The translations under genes were made by a program, and so were the position numbers. Under the pieces are notes generated by a model. It ran no database searches and was not told the DNA's origin. It saw only the letters and a list, made by a program, of their open reading frames with translations. Of a stretch of 64,000 nt of DNA, positions 1-12,400 are shown piece by piece. How positions within the stretch are numbered: position 1 is the stretch's first letter; each line of letters begins with the position of its first letter. Origin of the DNA: Cryptomeria japonica (lineage: Eukaryota > Streptophyta > Pinopsida > Cupressales > Cupressaceae); the NCBI RefSeq assembly GCF_030272615.1, contig NC_081409.1, forward strand, positions 209,419,190 through 209,483,189, in the 5' to 3' direction.

Positions 1-2
1 TT

Positions 3-140
3 ATAGCTACAAATGTCAAGTTGTTGAAGAATCAAGCAAAACCAAAGACCAAAGACCTATGGACAGTGACTACTACTAATCATGAAGCAATACTAGACAC
101 TCTTAAGCAAAGAGATGATCCTTCAGGCATACTTGAGTAG
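3..140 (+). pseudogene. C-terminal end of an unidentified reading frame
   Basis: The window opens inside a frame that stays open for 45 codons and stops at TAG (138-140). Its composition looks protein-like: it is rich in Lys, Thr and Asp, and its last residues read DPSGILE. It has no ATG of its own here, so it would be the 3' end of an exon or transposon ORF starting before the window. I recognise no family. A chance opening of 45 codons in AT-rich DNA is quite possible, so this is only a candidate. Confidence 0.25.
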
Positions 141-184
141 TAGGTCTTTAATGGTGCCTTATTTTTTTTATCATGCATTTCATT

Positions 185-640
185 TCAAACAATGATCATA
201 AAACCTTAATGTTCAAGTTTGTTACGTGTATATGAAGGATGTGTTCAAAATGCAGGTCTATTGATAAACATTTTTTTTTTGCAACATGGTTTATGCATGC
301 ACATAGCGGGTACACTCGATATAATTCGAAGGGACACATTTTTGCAACACGACTTATTACCATCCATTTGATGAGAATTAATTTTTTTGATAATAGACAA
401 CACTATTTGACAATTTTTGATGATATAATTATCGCAAAACCTTTATGCTCATGTAGGTCTTTTTGATGATATACACTATCACATTATGATTTTTGCATCA
501 AGATAGTGGGTTCTCTCGATATAATTCGAAGGGATGTATTTTTATGGTATATAATCCCACCTTTTCATTTACAATCATGCATTTAAGTTGAAGTGATTAT
601 CATAAAGCCTTTATGTTCATGCATGCATTTTATGTGTAGA
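185..640. repeat. Degenerate ~200-bp direct repeat, about three units
   Basis: The block around 314-342 (ctcgatataattcgaaggga followed by a T-rich run) recurs at about 513-543. A second shared block (catmaarccttwatgttca) appears near 195, 430 and 600. The spacing of about 200 bases suggests three diverged tandem units. No coding content was seen. Confidence 0.5.
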
Positions 641-960
641 CTAACAATTCTTAAAAATACCGGTTCATGCCAGATGATTCACCGTTGACTAGTTTACTCT
701 TGGTGATGGTACATATTCCTTGGGGTTATCAATATTTAGCTACTTTTTAAGTTTTCTTTTCAAGAACTGCAAAAATTTACAACCAAACACAACATTGTAT
801 GCTCTGTGTGCATTAATGAGATTAAATTTTGTGTGTAAACACTAAGTCCCTCACTTTGTCAATGTGATTAAATTTTGTAAACTTTCACACACTATGTCAA
901 GTGATTGCATTTCCATTTAGAAATGATAATATCTACCATAGTCTTCAACCATGTAAAGAA
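641..960. other. Unassigned AT-rich DNA left of copia A
   Basis: I see no reading frame, terminal repeat or RNA gene here. The last bases (956-965) form the left flank of the copia A target site. Confidence 0.4.
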
Positions 961-965
961 ATGCA

Positions 966-2223
966 TGTTGGAAATATGGATGAATCGATTATGTGTTGTA
1001 TTGATGTTTTGTCATTGATGTCAACACTAGCTATTATGGTTGGTTACTGACAGACAGGTTTTGGTTATTGATAGAGGATCTAGTGTTACCGGCAAAAGGG
1101 ACTATCTGTTGGACACTTCCGACATGTTTGGATCAATGGTGTATGTCTGATTTTATGTGTTACATGTTTTTGGAGCATGTTTTGGTCAGTTGGTATTGAC
1201 TTGGTGATCAGATGCTATCATACACTCTAGTAAGCCTATACTGGTAAGGGTTTAAGGTTTTACCGACAGAGCTTTTACTGAGAATATTTGACAGGATGCA
1301 TAAGTAGTGTTGGTGCAGCTTCTAGATGGAATTCAGGATGCAGAAGGTGATTCTTGATCGTGCCTCGACTGGTTGGAGACATCCCTTTGGTGTGGTGGAC
1401 CTAGACTAGGTCCAGTACCTATCTAGGTTATGGACCGGTATCATGTTAACGTGTTCTCTACACATTACCGGGATGATTTATGGATTAGTTAATGTTGCTT
1501 TGGTCTAAAGCTGACATGACATATCATTGCAATATGGATGCATGTAATGATCTTATTGTAATATCTTTTAGGTGGCCGACCTAATTGGTTTAGGCCTTAG
1601 GGTTGGTATAAATTGATGTAAGATCTCATTATAGATCGTGGTATGGGAATGGAAATATAATGTCGTGGTCGTGGAATGAAATATCATATGCAAAGGATAT
1701 TTGGTCGATCATTGAAGATCAAATTGGGTTTATGTAAGAGGTCAAAGGCCTCTGGTATTGAGCTTAACCGAGACTGTAATTAGGCATGGTAGATGCTATC
1801 TCTAGAAGTTCATTCTTCTAGATTGTTGTTCAATTATTTTGAGGTAGTTATAACCTCTCTGTAGTCAGTGAGACTCTTTTGTATGAGCATTAGGCTCTAG
1901 GCAGTGTGCCCTCCTGCATGTGTAGACCCCTCATTGTATCACATACTTTCTGCAGAAGTAGCATCTGACTGTGGGTAGGCTTTCCACCGTTGTCTTTCCC
2001 TTTACCGGGTTTTCCATGACAAATCATGGTGTTAGGTGGTATGGTTTCATCGTGTTGATTATATGTTTCATTCTTAAGTTTTATTGCTTATCGGTATCTA
2101 TTTTTTTTGTTTCGGTATTCAATGTTTATGTGCTCCGATTAAAGGTTATAACGTGGTTTGATTGATATAATCTGTTGACAACTGATTCACCCCCCTTATT
2201 AGTTGTCCACTAGTTATCCTACA
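966..2223 (+). repeat. 5' LTR of copia A
   Basis: The LTR runs from TGTTGG to CCTACA, about 1258 bp, and is followed by the primer binding site at 2226. Its last ~160 bases, including a CACCCCCC stretch near 2190 and ttgtccactrgttatcc, match the 3' LTR remnant at 6275-6450 with few changes. An early motif (ttgtcattgatgtc) is typical of plant copia LTRs. Confidence 0.8.
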
Positions 2224-2225
2224 AT

Positions 2226-2237
2226 CAGTATCAGAGC
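2226..2237 (+). other. Primer binding site, tRNA-Met type
   Basis: CAGTATCAGAGC differs at two bases from the common plant copia primer site TGGTATCAGAGC, complementary to the 3' end of initiator tRNA-Met. It lies two bases after the LTR end. Confidence 0.75.
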
Positions 2238-2281
2238 TTTGGTCCTCTTTTGCAGAAGCTTAACCGCTTGAGGTAGATCCT

Positions 2282-4124
2282 ATGGCAACTGATACTTCAA
2301 ATCCACCGACAACTATTTTCAGAAGAGAAATCCCTAAGATTGATGGAACAAATTATGGGATATGGAAAATCCGAAGAGAGACTCATTTTAGATGTCTTGG
2401 CAAGGATATTTGGGAGATCACTAAGAAAGGACATACACCTTATGATTCAAGATCTATAAATCCTGCTCCTGTAGACTTGGACAAAAATATTGAAAATGAT
2501 TGCAGAGCTAGAGAAGCTCTCATGTGTGCACTTACTGATTAATAAATCATGGGATTGACTGATAAATCATTTACAAAGGTTATGTGGGATAAATTGCAAA
2601 CTCTGAATGAAGGTGACCCTACTGTCAAAATTGCTAAACTTGATGGTTACCTGGTAAGATATGAGAACTTGAAGATGGATGGCAATGAAATAATTGCTAC
2701 ATTGATGGAAAGAGTAAATGAGATTGTCATGGGAATTCAATGTGTGGAGGATCTCTGAGTGAAGATGAAAGAGTTTCCAAAGTATTGAGAGCCCTTCCAT
2801 TGGCTTACAAGATGAAGGTGACTGCAATTAATGAATTGAGAGCAATACAAACACTTTAGTTAACAGAGACATTTTGATTGGGAAATTATCTTCTTTTGAG
2901 CTTGAAGAATTTGGACCTTCTGGAGCTACAAAATCTGAACCTTCTTTTCATGCATCATCATCTACCGGAAAAAGTGATTGGAAAGCCCTATATGCAAAAG
3001 AATTGGAAGATATGAGGAAAGAAGATGAAGAATTTGAGCAACTTGAAGTCTTATTTTCTAGAAGAGTACCTAAAGGACCAGTAGGAAGTAAGTATGAAGG
3101 AAAAGCACCTTTTAAATGTTTTGCATGTAATAAGATTGGTCACTTTACATCTAGATGTCCTAAAAAGAATGCAAGATTTGAAGAAAGAGTTAATAAATCA
3201 TTTAAGCCTAATCAGAACAAATATAGATTCAATAAAAACAAACAATGCTACATAGCAGATGAGGAAGGAGTAAGTGATGATTCAGAGGATGAACCAACAG
3301 GAGACTTTGCTAGTAGATCCGACAATGGAAAGGAATGGGTGTTCTATGCTTTAAAGGAAGATGAACCGGAACCGGCTATCACAAATGAAGAAAAGGCCCT
3401 GGAAGCAAAACTTGAAGACAAGGATGAATGGGTAATTGATAGTGGATGCTCACATCATATGACTGGAGATAAAAGAAATTTTTTGTCCCTGCAAGAATTC
3501 AATGGCAGTCAAGTTAGATTTGGAGATGACAAAGCATGTATGATCAAAGGTAGAGGTATTATTTCTTTGGATGGTAAGAATAATACTGATAATGTCTATT
3601 ATGTATAAGGTTTGAAGCATAATGTTTTAAGTGTTGGTCAACTGGTGGACAAGGGATTCCAACTTCAGTTCAAAGATAGAAAATGCAAAATCATTAACAG
3701 AACTGGCTTGGAGATTGCAACCGGTACTTAGACTAGAGGTAATATCTTTCACTTGAACACTGGTAATAAAACATGTTTGATTGCTCATATTGATGAGAGT
3801 TGGTAATGGCATAAGAGGCTGTGTCATGTTAATTTTGATTGTATTGTTAAGATCAGTTCAATAAAGGTAGTTAGAGATATACCTAAGATTAAAAAGCCTT
3901 GTAATCCGGTATGTAAAGAATGTCAATTAGGAAAGCAACTTAGAACTTCTTTTAAGAGCATACATGATAAATCTAATGATGTGCTTGATTTGATTCATAC
4001 TGACTTGTGTGGTCCAGCAAGGACCAGAAGCTTTCAAGGTGATAGATATTTCATGCTAATAATTGATGATTATTCTAGAATGATGTGGGTGACTTTTCTA
4101 AGGGAGAAGTCTGAAGCTTTTGAG
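2282..4124 (+). pseudogene. Copia A gag-protease-integrase polyprotein, decayed and interrupted
   Basis: The frame opens at ATG 2282, about 45 bases after the primer site. It begins with a copia Gag (IDGTNYGIWKIR) and continues after a stop near 2540 and a frameshift near 2750. A CCHC zinc knuckle (CFACNKIGHFTSRC, about 3118-3159) binds RNA in Gag. A copia protease active site (DSGCSHHMTG) follows near 3440-3470. The GAG-pre-integrase region (CHVNFD...CKECQLGKQ) and the start of the integrase core (HTDLCGP, then DDYSRMMWV) end at 4124, where the LTR of copia B begins. The stop after EIATGT sits where Gln would fit. The rest of integrase, reverse transcriptase and RNase H are missing, so no product can be active. 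Confidence 0.85.
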
Positions 4125-5563
4125 TGTTGGCATTTGCATGAAGATTGAATTAATGATATGTTATGTTGTCATTGATGCCAATTAACCGGTAATGATATTG
4201 TTGATATTGTTGTAATATTGTTTTGTAACCAGTAGGAAGAGCTAAGTGAAGGAAACCCTAACCAGTATGTAAGTTTATGGAGTGAATCAGTATTGCTATA
4301 AATTGGAGATTTGAACTGGTAACTGACAAACCCTACCTATTGTTTTGATAAACCCTAACCGATTAAGTTTGGTAAATTGGTTATATTGGTTTTTGATCTT
4401 ATGATGAGCGGTAATGAGCGGTAATGATTATGACACGTATGATCATTGTATGAAAACAATTTCAAGTGATTTTGGCGTGTTATTGAAACAATTTTTGTCT
4501 AGGGAATGAGCAAGTATATTGCATATAATGCAAAGCGTGTGATGAGTTACTAAGTTCGATGAAGCAGTGATCAAGGAGTGGTTGAGGTTTTATTGATTGA
4601 TGTGTAGAGATTGCTATATAATATAATGGTCATACTTGAACCGAGTTGTTTGTAATCTCTATGAGAATTAAGCTATTATTGTGTTACCGACCTAATTGAT
4701 TTGTTTATAATGTCAATGAAGTTGTTTAGTTTTAGTTTTGGCAAAGATCAGTTGAGTGTGTGGTTGCCGAACTAGATGATGTATCTGTAGTTTGAGTAAA
4801 GGAAGATAAGAGCATGAAAAGGATCTGATCAAGCAAGTGTATTGCTATTCAAACAGATCAACAAACTTCTATTGTTTTCTAACAATTACAACAGAATTGA
4901 AATCCCCTAATCGGGTAAGCTTTGAAAAGTTTGGTGCAATTCAAATCCTCTAACAAGGTGATCCATTAGCTTGGATTTTCAAATCCTCTACCGAGGTTAC
5001 TCCTTACACGGTATTGCTTTTAACAAGGCATAATAGTCAATCCCTTAACCGGGTGGTCCCTAACAGGATCTGTTCTTAATATGACTTTTGTAAAGCTTTA
5101 ACAAGATAGGCTCCTAACAGGGCGAACTTCAGAAGAGTTCAGATATTTATCTTGTGAGTCTCATCTCACCATGGTTTTTCCCATTCGGGTTTCAACGTAA
5201 AAAATATTTGTGTCAAGTGGTGAATGTTTTTGTGGTTATGTTCTTATGATTGATTTTCTTAACTAATTAATATACTTTGATAAGTCATAATAAATGGAAG
5301 CATTGGGAAATGAAGCTTTACTGACATATGGAAAAGCATTTGGATGTTTATAAGTTTGAAGTTGTTTACTGTTAATTTGTTGTAACATTCAACCGGTTTA
5401 TCTTAAGAGTTTTTATCTTGACAGTGATATTACATTGATAGTTCTAAGTTTACATTGAGAGATTGATTTTGAGATTGGTGAAGTTAGTATCAATTTCTCT
5501 ATCTAGTGATTCACCCCCCCTCTTAGTAGTTGATCGGATTCTTATTCTTTCATCATACCATCA
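4125..5563 (+). repeat. 5' LTR of copia B
   Basis: The LTR runs from TGTTGGCATTTGCATG to ACCATCA, about 1439 bp. It contains the copia-typical ttgtcattgatgcc near the start, ggtttttcccattcgggttt near 5175-5195 and caccccccctcttag before the end. An internal A/C-rich stretch (4900-5120) has several short diverged copies of aatcctctaacmrgg. Confidence 0.8.
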
Positions 5564-5565
5564 AT

Positions 5566-5577
5566 TGGTATCAGAGC
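5566..5577 (+). other. Primer binding site of copia B, tRNA-Met type
   Basis: TGGTATCAGAGC is a perfect copy of the usual plant copia primer site for initiator tRNA-Met, two bases after the LTR end. Confidence 0.9.
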
Positions 5578-5633
5578 ATGTCAGGTCCTCTAAGGTCCAA
5601 GCCTTACAACTTGAGGTAAATATCTTACAGATC

Positions 5634-6268
5634 ATGATGAAGAAGGAAGGTCCAAAGTTTAATAGAGAGAACTATAGGATATGGAGCGATAGAATGAAAA
5701 TTTATATCAAGAGTCTTGGAAATCAGTACTGGGAACATGTTATTATTCAATATGTTGTACCTACTAGGATTATAACTGATGATCAAAAGAAAGAACAACA
5801 AGAAAAAAATTAGGCATTAGAGGCTATTATCAGTTCCTTGTTTGATGCAGAGTATGTAGATGTTCATAGTCTAGAGATTGGATATGAGGTATGAAAAAAA
5901 CTTGAAGAGATTTATAGTGGTGATGAACATGTTAAGATTGCTAAAGAAGAGAGTCTAAGAGGAAAGTTTGATGACATGCAGATGGCTAAAGGTGAGAATA
6001 TTGAGCAGTATGGTCAAAGGATAAAAGAGAGAGTCGATGAAATTAAGCGTGCAGGAGGTAAAGTGGAAGATTCCACAGTGATCAGTAATGTACTGAGAAC
6101 CCTGCTACCGGTCTACGCTATCCGAGTTGTAGCCATTCAAGAGCTAAAGTCTATTGACAAAACTAAGGTAACCCTTGACTCTATCATTGGCAAGCTTATT
6201 GCTTTTGAATTAAATGGTTATGATAGTAGTGTACAGAAATCTAAGTCTGCATTTAGAGCTTTTGTTTC
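5634..6268 (+). pseudogene. Copia B gag, truncated
   Basis: The likely start is the ATG at 5634 or 5637, after the primer site. The protein is a copia Gag of the UBN2 type: it has FNRENYRIWSDRMKIYI, then LEEIYSGDEHVKIAKEES and LRGKFDDMQMAKGENIEQY, and further IGKLIAFELNGYD. Two in-frame stops interrupt it. One follows QQEKN, where Gln fits (TAG). The other sits in GYEV*KKLEEI, where Trp is expected (TGA). The homology ends near 6262, and codons beyond that come from the copia A LTR. No zinc knuckle or protease remains. Confidence 0.8.
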
Positions 6269-6269
6269 T

Positions 6270-6450
6270 AACCCATTTGTTGATTATCTATTTCATTCTT
6301 AATTTTTATTGCTTACCGATATCTATTTTTGCTATTCTGGTATTCAATTTTTATGTGCTCTGGTTAAAGGTTATAAAGTGGTTTGATTCATATAATCTGT
6401 TGACAACTGATTCACCCCCTCCTCTTAGTTGTCCACTGGTTATCCTAACA
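6270..6450 (+). repeat. 3' LTR remnant of copia A
   Basis: About 180 bases match the end of the 5' LTR at 2055-2223, including tgttgacaactgattcaccc and ttgtccactggttatcc. It ends CCTAACA directly before the second ATGCA. Confidence 0.85.
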
Positions 6451-6455
6451 ATGCA

Positions 6456-7053
6456 GTGAGAAGGGCTTTAATCAACATGCATCTTTGTTCAAAGTTATGC
6501 TTGTAGACTTTGCAGAGAAACTAGTAAGTTTTGTAAATATACAATTTTGTACGTCTTAAAAATGTTTCAAATGATCTATTTATAATTTGACAAAATAATT
6601 TGTATTAAGTGTTATAATTTGTTTTTTGTAGCACATTCATTTCGCATAAAAAAAGTTGCTTATTTTGGTCTTCATTTATATGTAGGCATTGCTCTACGTA
6701 AGTTTTTCTCTTAGGACATGAGGATGTCTAATGCATATGAAGTGAGATGTTGTATTTGTATATGGATATGAATTGATGTAACCTTTTTATGATGATATAC
6801 AATGTCCATAAGCAAACTGGTTTAGTTATATTGATGATATATAATGTATCTGTACATGAGTACATCGGTGTAGTTGTATTGATAATGATGAAAAATCATG
6901 TTTTCATATTCGTTCATGGATGTCATATGCAAGTGTAATGGTAATTATGTGTATACAATACATAAAAATATTGATGATCATTATGTGTCTATAGTGTAAT
7001 GCTTGTTTGTCTATATTTTTTCATTGAATGAGTTTGACTATTTTTTATGCACT
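6456..7053. other. Unassigned AT-rich flank
   Basis: This is about 600 bases of AT-rich DNA that joined position 960 before copia A inserted. I see only loosely repetitive T- and GT-rich sequence (gatgatatacaatgt near 6790 and 6832), and no gene. Confidence 0.4.
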
Positions 7054-7489
7054 AAAAAAATGTTGCCCTAATAAAACCGTAGGGAATATTGAAAAATCGA
7101 GATAGGATTTTGTAGGGACTCCTCTCGTGGCCTTGTAGGTTCAAATGGATCATTCGCAGGTTCCACCGATTCAGAGTTAGGGCATGTCAAATTTTGATAA
7201 TTTTTAGCACTTAGGGTGTTCAGGGGACAACACCGGTAGGGTATGACCTCGAGCGTTCGACCAAGTGGGGGGGGGGGGGTGGAAATAGGAGCATGCATAG
7301 GGTAAGAATTCCTAACTAGACATTTCTAAACCAATGGTTCATGATCACGATGAGCAGAATGAGAAATTGGCCACACGATAACATTTGATTGAATGAGACT
7401 AATGATTTTTTTGCCAACTGAAAAAATGCTGCCCTAATAAAACCGTAAGGAATATTAGAAAACCGAGATAGGATTTTGTAGGGACCCCT
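7054..7489. repeat. Older repeat with two ~70-bp units, target of copia C
   Basis: Unit 7054-7122 (gccctaataaaaccgtaggg onward) recurs at 7418-7489 with few changes, so the two are about 364 bases apart. Between them, 7153-7366 is similar to 13342-13530 (cagattcwgagttagggc, gcatgcatagggtaagaat). A run of 13 G lies near 7268. The second unit is cut by the copia C LTR at 7490, so the repeat is older than that insertion. Confidence 0.65.
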
Positions 7490-7857
7490 TGTTGGAGTTG
7501 AGAAACACAACACCACAGGAGCCTAAAGATCTTCTACAAGCTAAACAATCTGTCACAAGGAGAAGCAATGAAAGCAATAACAATCTGCAGAACAAAACAC
7601 AGGAAAATATGCTCAAAAGAGGAGAGCTCTATATTCACCAAAATGTGTAATGACATAATTAACCAAAGAAAAGAAAATTGACCTTTAATAGGTCAAGAAA
7701 CCCTAAAAGGGAAAACCCTAGGCTTGCACATAATAATTAATAAAAGAATTAATTATTATGCACCTAATGTTAGCTTAAGTGTAAAAGATAATAGGGAACT
7801 TAAAGAATTAAACAAATATTGTTTAATTAATCAAGTAAATACCCAATTACTCTAACA
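7490..7857 (-). repeat. 3' LTR of copia C
   Basis: On the reverse strand the LTR runs from TGTTAGAGTAATTGGG (7857) to CTCAACTCCAACA (7490), 368 bp. It follows a purine tract (AAGGGGGGG on the reverse strand, plus-strand 7858-7866). The left target site would be CCCCT (7485-7489). No second copy was found on the right. Confidence 0.8.
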
Positions 7858-8065
7858 CCCCCCCTTAAGCTAGACTTAGGGAGAAGCTAAAACCTAGAAC
7901 AACTACTGAAAGAAGCAAAGATGGGTCCCAACAACAAGGCCTGATCAGGTACCCAAATACAATGAAATCTCTATGAAATGGAGAAAAGGAGAAAACCCAC
8001 TAGGAAAAAAACTCCTCTCCAAAAGGAGATAAAAGAACATGCTGAAAGAAGAAGGAAGGAAGGCC

Positions 8066-11000
8066 TTAGACAGTCCCCCCAAGGACAAATTCCTTCACCC
8101 CAAGCATAGAGCACAACTGAAGATAGCACGGTGATGCAAAAGGTTTCGTGAAGATGTCTGCAACCCGCTGGGCAGTGGGAATGTACTCCAGAATGAGAAC
8201 ACCATCCTGAATCAACTGGCAGATGAAATGCATGTGAAGCTCAATGTGCTTCATCCATTGATGCTCTACCGGGTTGTGGGAAATATGAATAGCACTTTGA
8301 TTGTCACACCAAAGAACAATGGGACTATCAGGAGGAAAACCAAACTCAGTCATCAACTGTCAAAGCCATAAGATCTCCTGACTGGCGAGCACAACAACAC
8401 GATACTCAGCCTCTGTAGATGATAATGCATGAGAAGTCCGCTTCTTGCAAGACCATGTGATAGGATGAGAGCCAAGACATAAAACAAAGCCAGAAGTAGA
8501 CCTCTGATTAGTGACATCAGAAGCCCAATTCGAGTCAATGTAGCCAACAATGTGAGGTTCCCCTGATTTGTAGTGAATGCCATGAGTACTAGTGCCCTGA
8601 ATGTACCTCAAAATATGTTTGGTAGCTTGCCAATGAATCTCATGAGGATCATGGGAGAATCGAGAGACAAGACCAATCGCAAAGGAAATATCAAGATGGG
8701 TGTGAGTCAGGTACAACAAACTGCCAACCAACTGCCTATAAAGTGTAGAATCTACTGAAGGTGTGGGACAAGTAGTAATCAAAACAACCCTTGACTAAAA
8801 AGGAGTGGGAGCAGGCTTGCAATCAAGCATGCCAAAGCATCGAAGCATGTCAAGAGCATAGTTCTGCTGGTAAATGTAGATCCCATCAGAAGACTGAATC
8901 ACCTAAAGACCAAGGAAATAGTGCAAAAGACCAAGATATGCCATCTCAAATTGATCCATCAAGGCTCACTGGATATGCCGAATCATAGAGGATGAGCTAC
9001 CTGTGAGGATGAGATCATCAACATAGAGCATAAGAATCAGGATCACACCCTTAAGAAGCTGAATATACACTGTGTGATCAGAATGACTACAGGTGAACCT
9101 AGTGGAGAGCAAGAAAGAATCCATCTTCTCATACCAAGCCCGAGGGGCCTGTTTGAGACCATACAACGAATGCCGAAGTCTACAAACCAAAGAACTATCC
9201 TGCACAAATCCTTGAGGTTGCTCCATGTAGATTTCCTCCTGTAGATCCCCATGCAAGAAGACACTCTTCACATCCATTTGAAAAACAGGCCATCCCCTAG
9301 AAGTTGCAAGAGAGTACAAAGCGAATAGAGTTTATCTTGGTGACTGGGGTAAATGTCTCAGAGTAATCAATACCCTCAACCTGTGAAAACCCCTTCACAA
9401 CAAGACGAGCTTTGTACTTATCAATAGAACCATCAACAGCATACTTAATGCGATACAACCAGTGACACCTAACCATCTTTCTACCCTTAGGAAGAGGACA
9501 AAGATCCCAAGTATGATTCCTCATCAAAGAAGAATACTCCTCCTCCATAGCACAATCCCACTCAGGGTGACCTGTCGCCTCTAAAAAATTCTGAGGATCA
9601 TCTGAAATAGCATGACTCAAAAGACTAGAACCCACAGTATGAGAACAAGTGCGATGAGTATCTGAAGGATCACCGGCCATAGGACCTGCTGCCTCAATAG
9701 TAAGGCGAGCCCACTTGGACATCTGAGGTAGAGTAGGTGGAGGTGGGGATGGTGGATCATTAGCACCATCATCAGAATCATCCTCAACAAGATCCTGAAG
9801 GGGTGCAGTGGGTGGAGTAGGCAGAGGAGTAGACACTGCAGTCGGGGTATCCATTGTGGGAAGGCGCTCATCAAACTGAACATCCCGTCGAAATGGGACC
9901 TCTCTGGAATCAGAATCAAACAACCTGTACACCTTAACATCCTCATAGTAGCCAACAAAAATGAGGGGTCAACTCTTCCACTCCATGGCTTTTCTCTGAG
10001 CATCAAGAATAAAAGCCCATGCCTCACTGCCAAACACTTGGAAAAAAGAAACATCAGGCTTGTCATGAGACCAAGCCTACTTAGGAGTCATATGTCGAAT
10101 CGCCTTGTGAGGCATCCGATTCTAAATGTAGTTGGCACAATTGACTACCTCATCCCAAAAAGATGAATCCATGGACCTGGACTAAATAATATAATTCACC
10201 ATCTCCCATAAAGTTATGTTCTTGCGCTCAGCGACACCATTCTAATGAGGGGTGTAGGGAAAAGTAAACTGATGCTGCAAACCATGCTCAGTTCAAAAAT
10301 CTCTGAAAGCTTGATTCACATACTCCCCCCCATTATCTGTACGTATCTGCCAAATAGAACAACCAGACTGCTTCTCTACAAATGTCTTGAAGACTCGAAA
10401 GGAATCAAAGACATCAAACTTGTACTTAAGAAAGTACACCCATGTGCGTCTGGAGAAGTCATCAATAAAAGTGAGTACATACTTGGCCCCTGAAAAAGAA
10501 GGAGTGGGAAATGACATAAGATCACTATGAATCAACTCCAAGGGTGCTAAAGAATGAGAGGCTCTTCCCTTCAGAAAGGAATCTCTGTGATGTTTGCCAA
10601 GCACACAACCATGACAAACACCATCAATGCAGGAAATCTGTGGGAGCCCAAGTACAAGTGCCTGTGTACTCATCTGCTGAAGATATTTGTAATTGACATG
10701 GCCTAAGCACTCATGCCAAAGCTGACTCACTGAATCTGCATGTGCTATAAGAGATGAACCTATACCCGAAGAGGGCTCAAATTCATCAAATCTATAGAGA
10801 CCAGATGCAGTATCCACACTACCAGTAGCCACAACCAAATTAGGGTCATGGAGGTCCCGAATAACCACATCATGTGGGGAGAACTCAATTGTCTTACCAG
10901 AGCCAGAGTGACAAATCTGATAAATGGACAAGAGGTTTGTTGAGATGTCAGGGACAACTAGAACATCCTGTAGATTACCCCCATCCAAAGAGACAAAACC

Positions 11001-12101
11001 TGAACCCAAGACTGAAAGCAGAACTGAGTCACCTACTCCAATATGTGAAATACCATAAGAGGCAAGAGAAGTAACCAACTGCTGAGTGTGTGTCATATGG
11101 TGAGAAGCACCAGAATCTAGTATCCATGTGGACCCATAGGTTGAAGCTCGAGCAGTGAGAGCATGACCTTTCCTTATGGAAGGAGAAGATGCCTGAGGTG
11201 AGGAGATGTTATGCTACTGTATGGCTTCCTCTAAAGCCTCTAAACGTTTCCAACACCTAGAAACTGGATGTCCTTCCTTGCCACAAAAACTGCAAGTGTC
11301 TCCTGATTTCTTCTTAGTCTTGGAGGAAGACTCACCAGATTGTGAATATTTCCCTTGTTTAGGAGGAAATGGAGGTTTAGAATCAGACTTAGGAGGTGGC
11401 TTGGAGGAATACTCATTGCCTGCAGAATTATTCTTGGGCTTCGGTTTCTGCTTTTGTTTCTCCTTCTCCTTAGAGGACTGAGCAACCAATGCTTTGTTCT
11501 TGGAGCCTGAGAGCTTATCCAGCTAAGAAAGATGAGACTGCTCACGAGACAAATGCTCACAAAATACATCAAAGGTAGGCATGTTGAAACGAGCACCCAA
11601 GCCATCCATGGTGGAGTAGAAAGTAGAGGCAAAAAACTAAAAGTGACCCCGAAGCTTTGAAAGAATCAAATGAATGCACTCTGTGTCTGTCTTGATCTTG
11701 CCACATCCCTGAAGAACAGATCTAGTAGTCTTGAACTTGTTCAAAAAATCCTAAATAGTGGGAAAGGAATCAGGTGACAAAGAAACCAACTCTACCTCAA
11801 TCTGTAATGTTTGAATCTCATTAACCCACCTGAAGAGAGAATGAAACTTCAACCACATAGCCCAAGGAGTGAGTAACTCATCAAGGTGAAACAGAATACT
11901 GTCGAAGACATGCAAAGAGAGCAACCCCATGGCCTCATCCATTTTGTTCTTGTGCTGAAGAAGCTCATAAGGACGTTGCAATACTGGCTGAACCTCATCC
12001 AAACAAGACCACAACCCCCATGCCCTGAGAAGCCTTGTGATGTGGGGCTTCCAGGTGTGATAGTTGTGTAAAGTGAACAACTCAACTGAAGGATTTGCCA
12101 T
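8066..12101 (-). pseudogene. Copia C gag-pol polyprotein, all domains present but broken
   Basis: Gag likely starts at 12101 (MANPSVELFTLHNYHTWK). A CCHC knuckle (CSFCGKEGHPVSRC) lies near 11400, and the protease motif DSGASHHM near 11090-11115. Integrase follows: HECLGHVNY, CHGCVLGKH, HSDL, FIDDFSRRTWVYF and RTDNGGEY. TAG at 10242-10244 replaces Gln in the conserved QNG of its third catalytic block. Reverse transcriptase (9932-8970) has [29 protein letters not shown] and the intact LYVDD site near 9010. RNase H (8782-8066) has STSGFVLCLG, LSSTEAEYRV, CDNQSAIHISHNPV and KHIELHMHF. Several stops and frame changes separate these pieces, so it cannot make a full protein. Domain order IN-RT-RH identifies copia rather than gypsy. 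Confidence 0.9.
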
Positions 12102-12400
12102 GAGAACAAAAAACTCTGCACCTACACCTGCTTGTTGGTTTTTTTTATTATGTGATCTTTGAGAATAGACAAAAGATGTAGAAGGGTTTGTTTGTTTTGA
12201 GAGTTTAGGTGTTCTTGATTTCTGATATAAATGACAGAAAGCGAGAAAAAACACCCCCCACAATAGATAAACCCAAACCCTAGTACAAACTTAGGAGAAG
12301 GAAGTACTGCATAAGCAAAAAAATTCAAACTGATATCTCATGTCCCTAATAAAAATTCTGAGAAAAAAGATCACAAATATGAATAGAGAAAGCTGAGAGC

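Larger units (their letters stand above)
4125..6268 (+). mobile_element. Copia element B, 5' fragment nested in A
   Basis: A second copia element was inserted into the integrase region of copia A. It keeps its 5' LTR, primer site and most of gag. It then jumps near 6265-6275 into the 3' LTR end of copia A. Its pol and 3' LTR are gone, so its target duplication (left side TTGAG, 4120-4124) cannot be checked. It is younger than copia A. Confidence 0.8.
961..6455 (+). mobile_element. Copia element A with target-site duplication, internally deleted
   Basis: ATGCA at 961-965 is repeated at 6451-6455, directly outside TGTTGG (966) and CCTAACA (ending 6450). This 5-bp duplication fixes both ends of one Ty1/copia insertion. 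Inside are a 5' LTR, a tRNA-Met-type primer binding site, gag, protease and the start of integrase. Copia B is inserted at 4125. Only the last ~180 bases of the 3' LTR remain, because one deletion removed the rest of copia B, the remaining pol of A and most of the 3' LTR. Confidence 0.85.
7490..12400 (-). mobile_element. Copia element C, reverse strand
   Basis: A Ty1/copia element read right to left: gag (~12100), zinc knuckle, protease, integrase, reverse transcriptase, RNase H (~8070), polypurine tract (7858-7866) and 3' LTR (7490-7857). I could not find the matching 5' LTR or a clear primer site to the right of gag. The right boundary is therefore uncertain and may lie anywhere up to ~13085. 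Confidence 0.8.
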
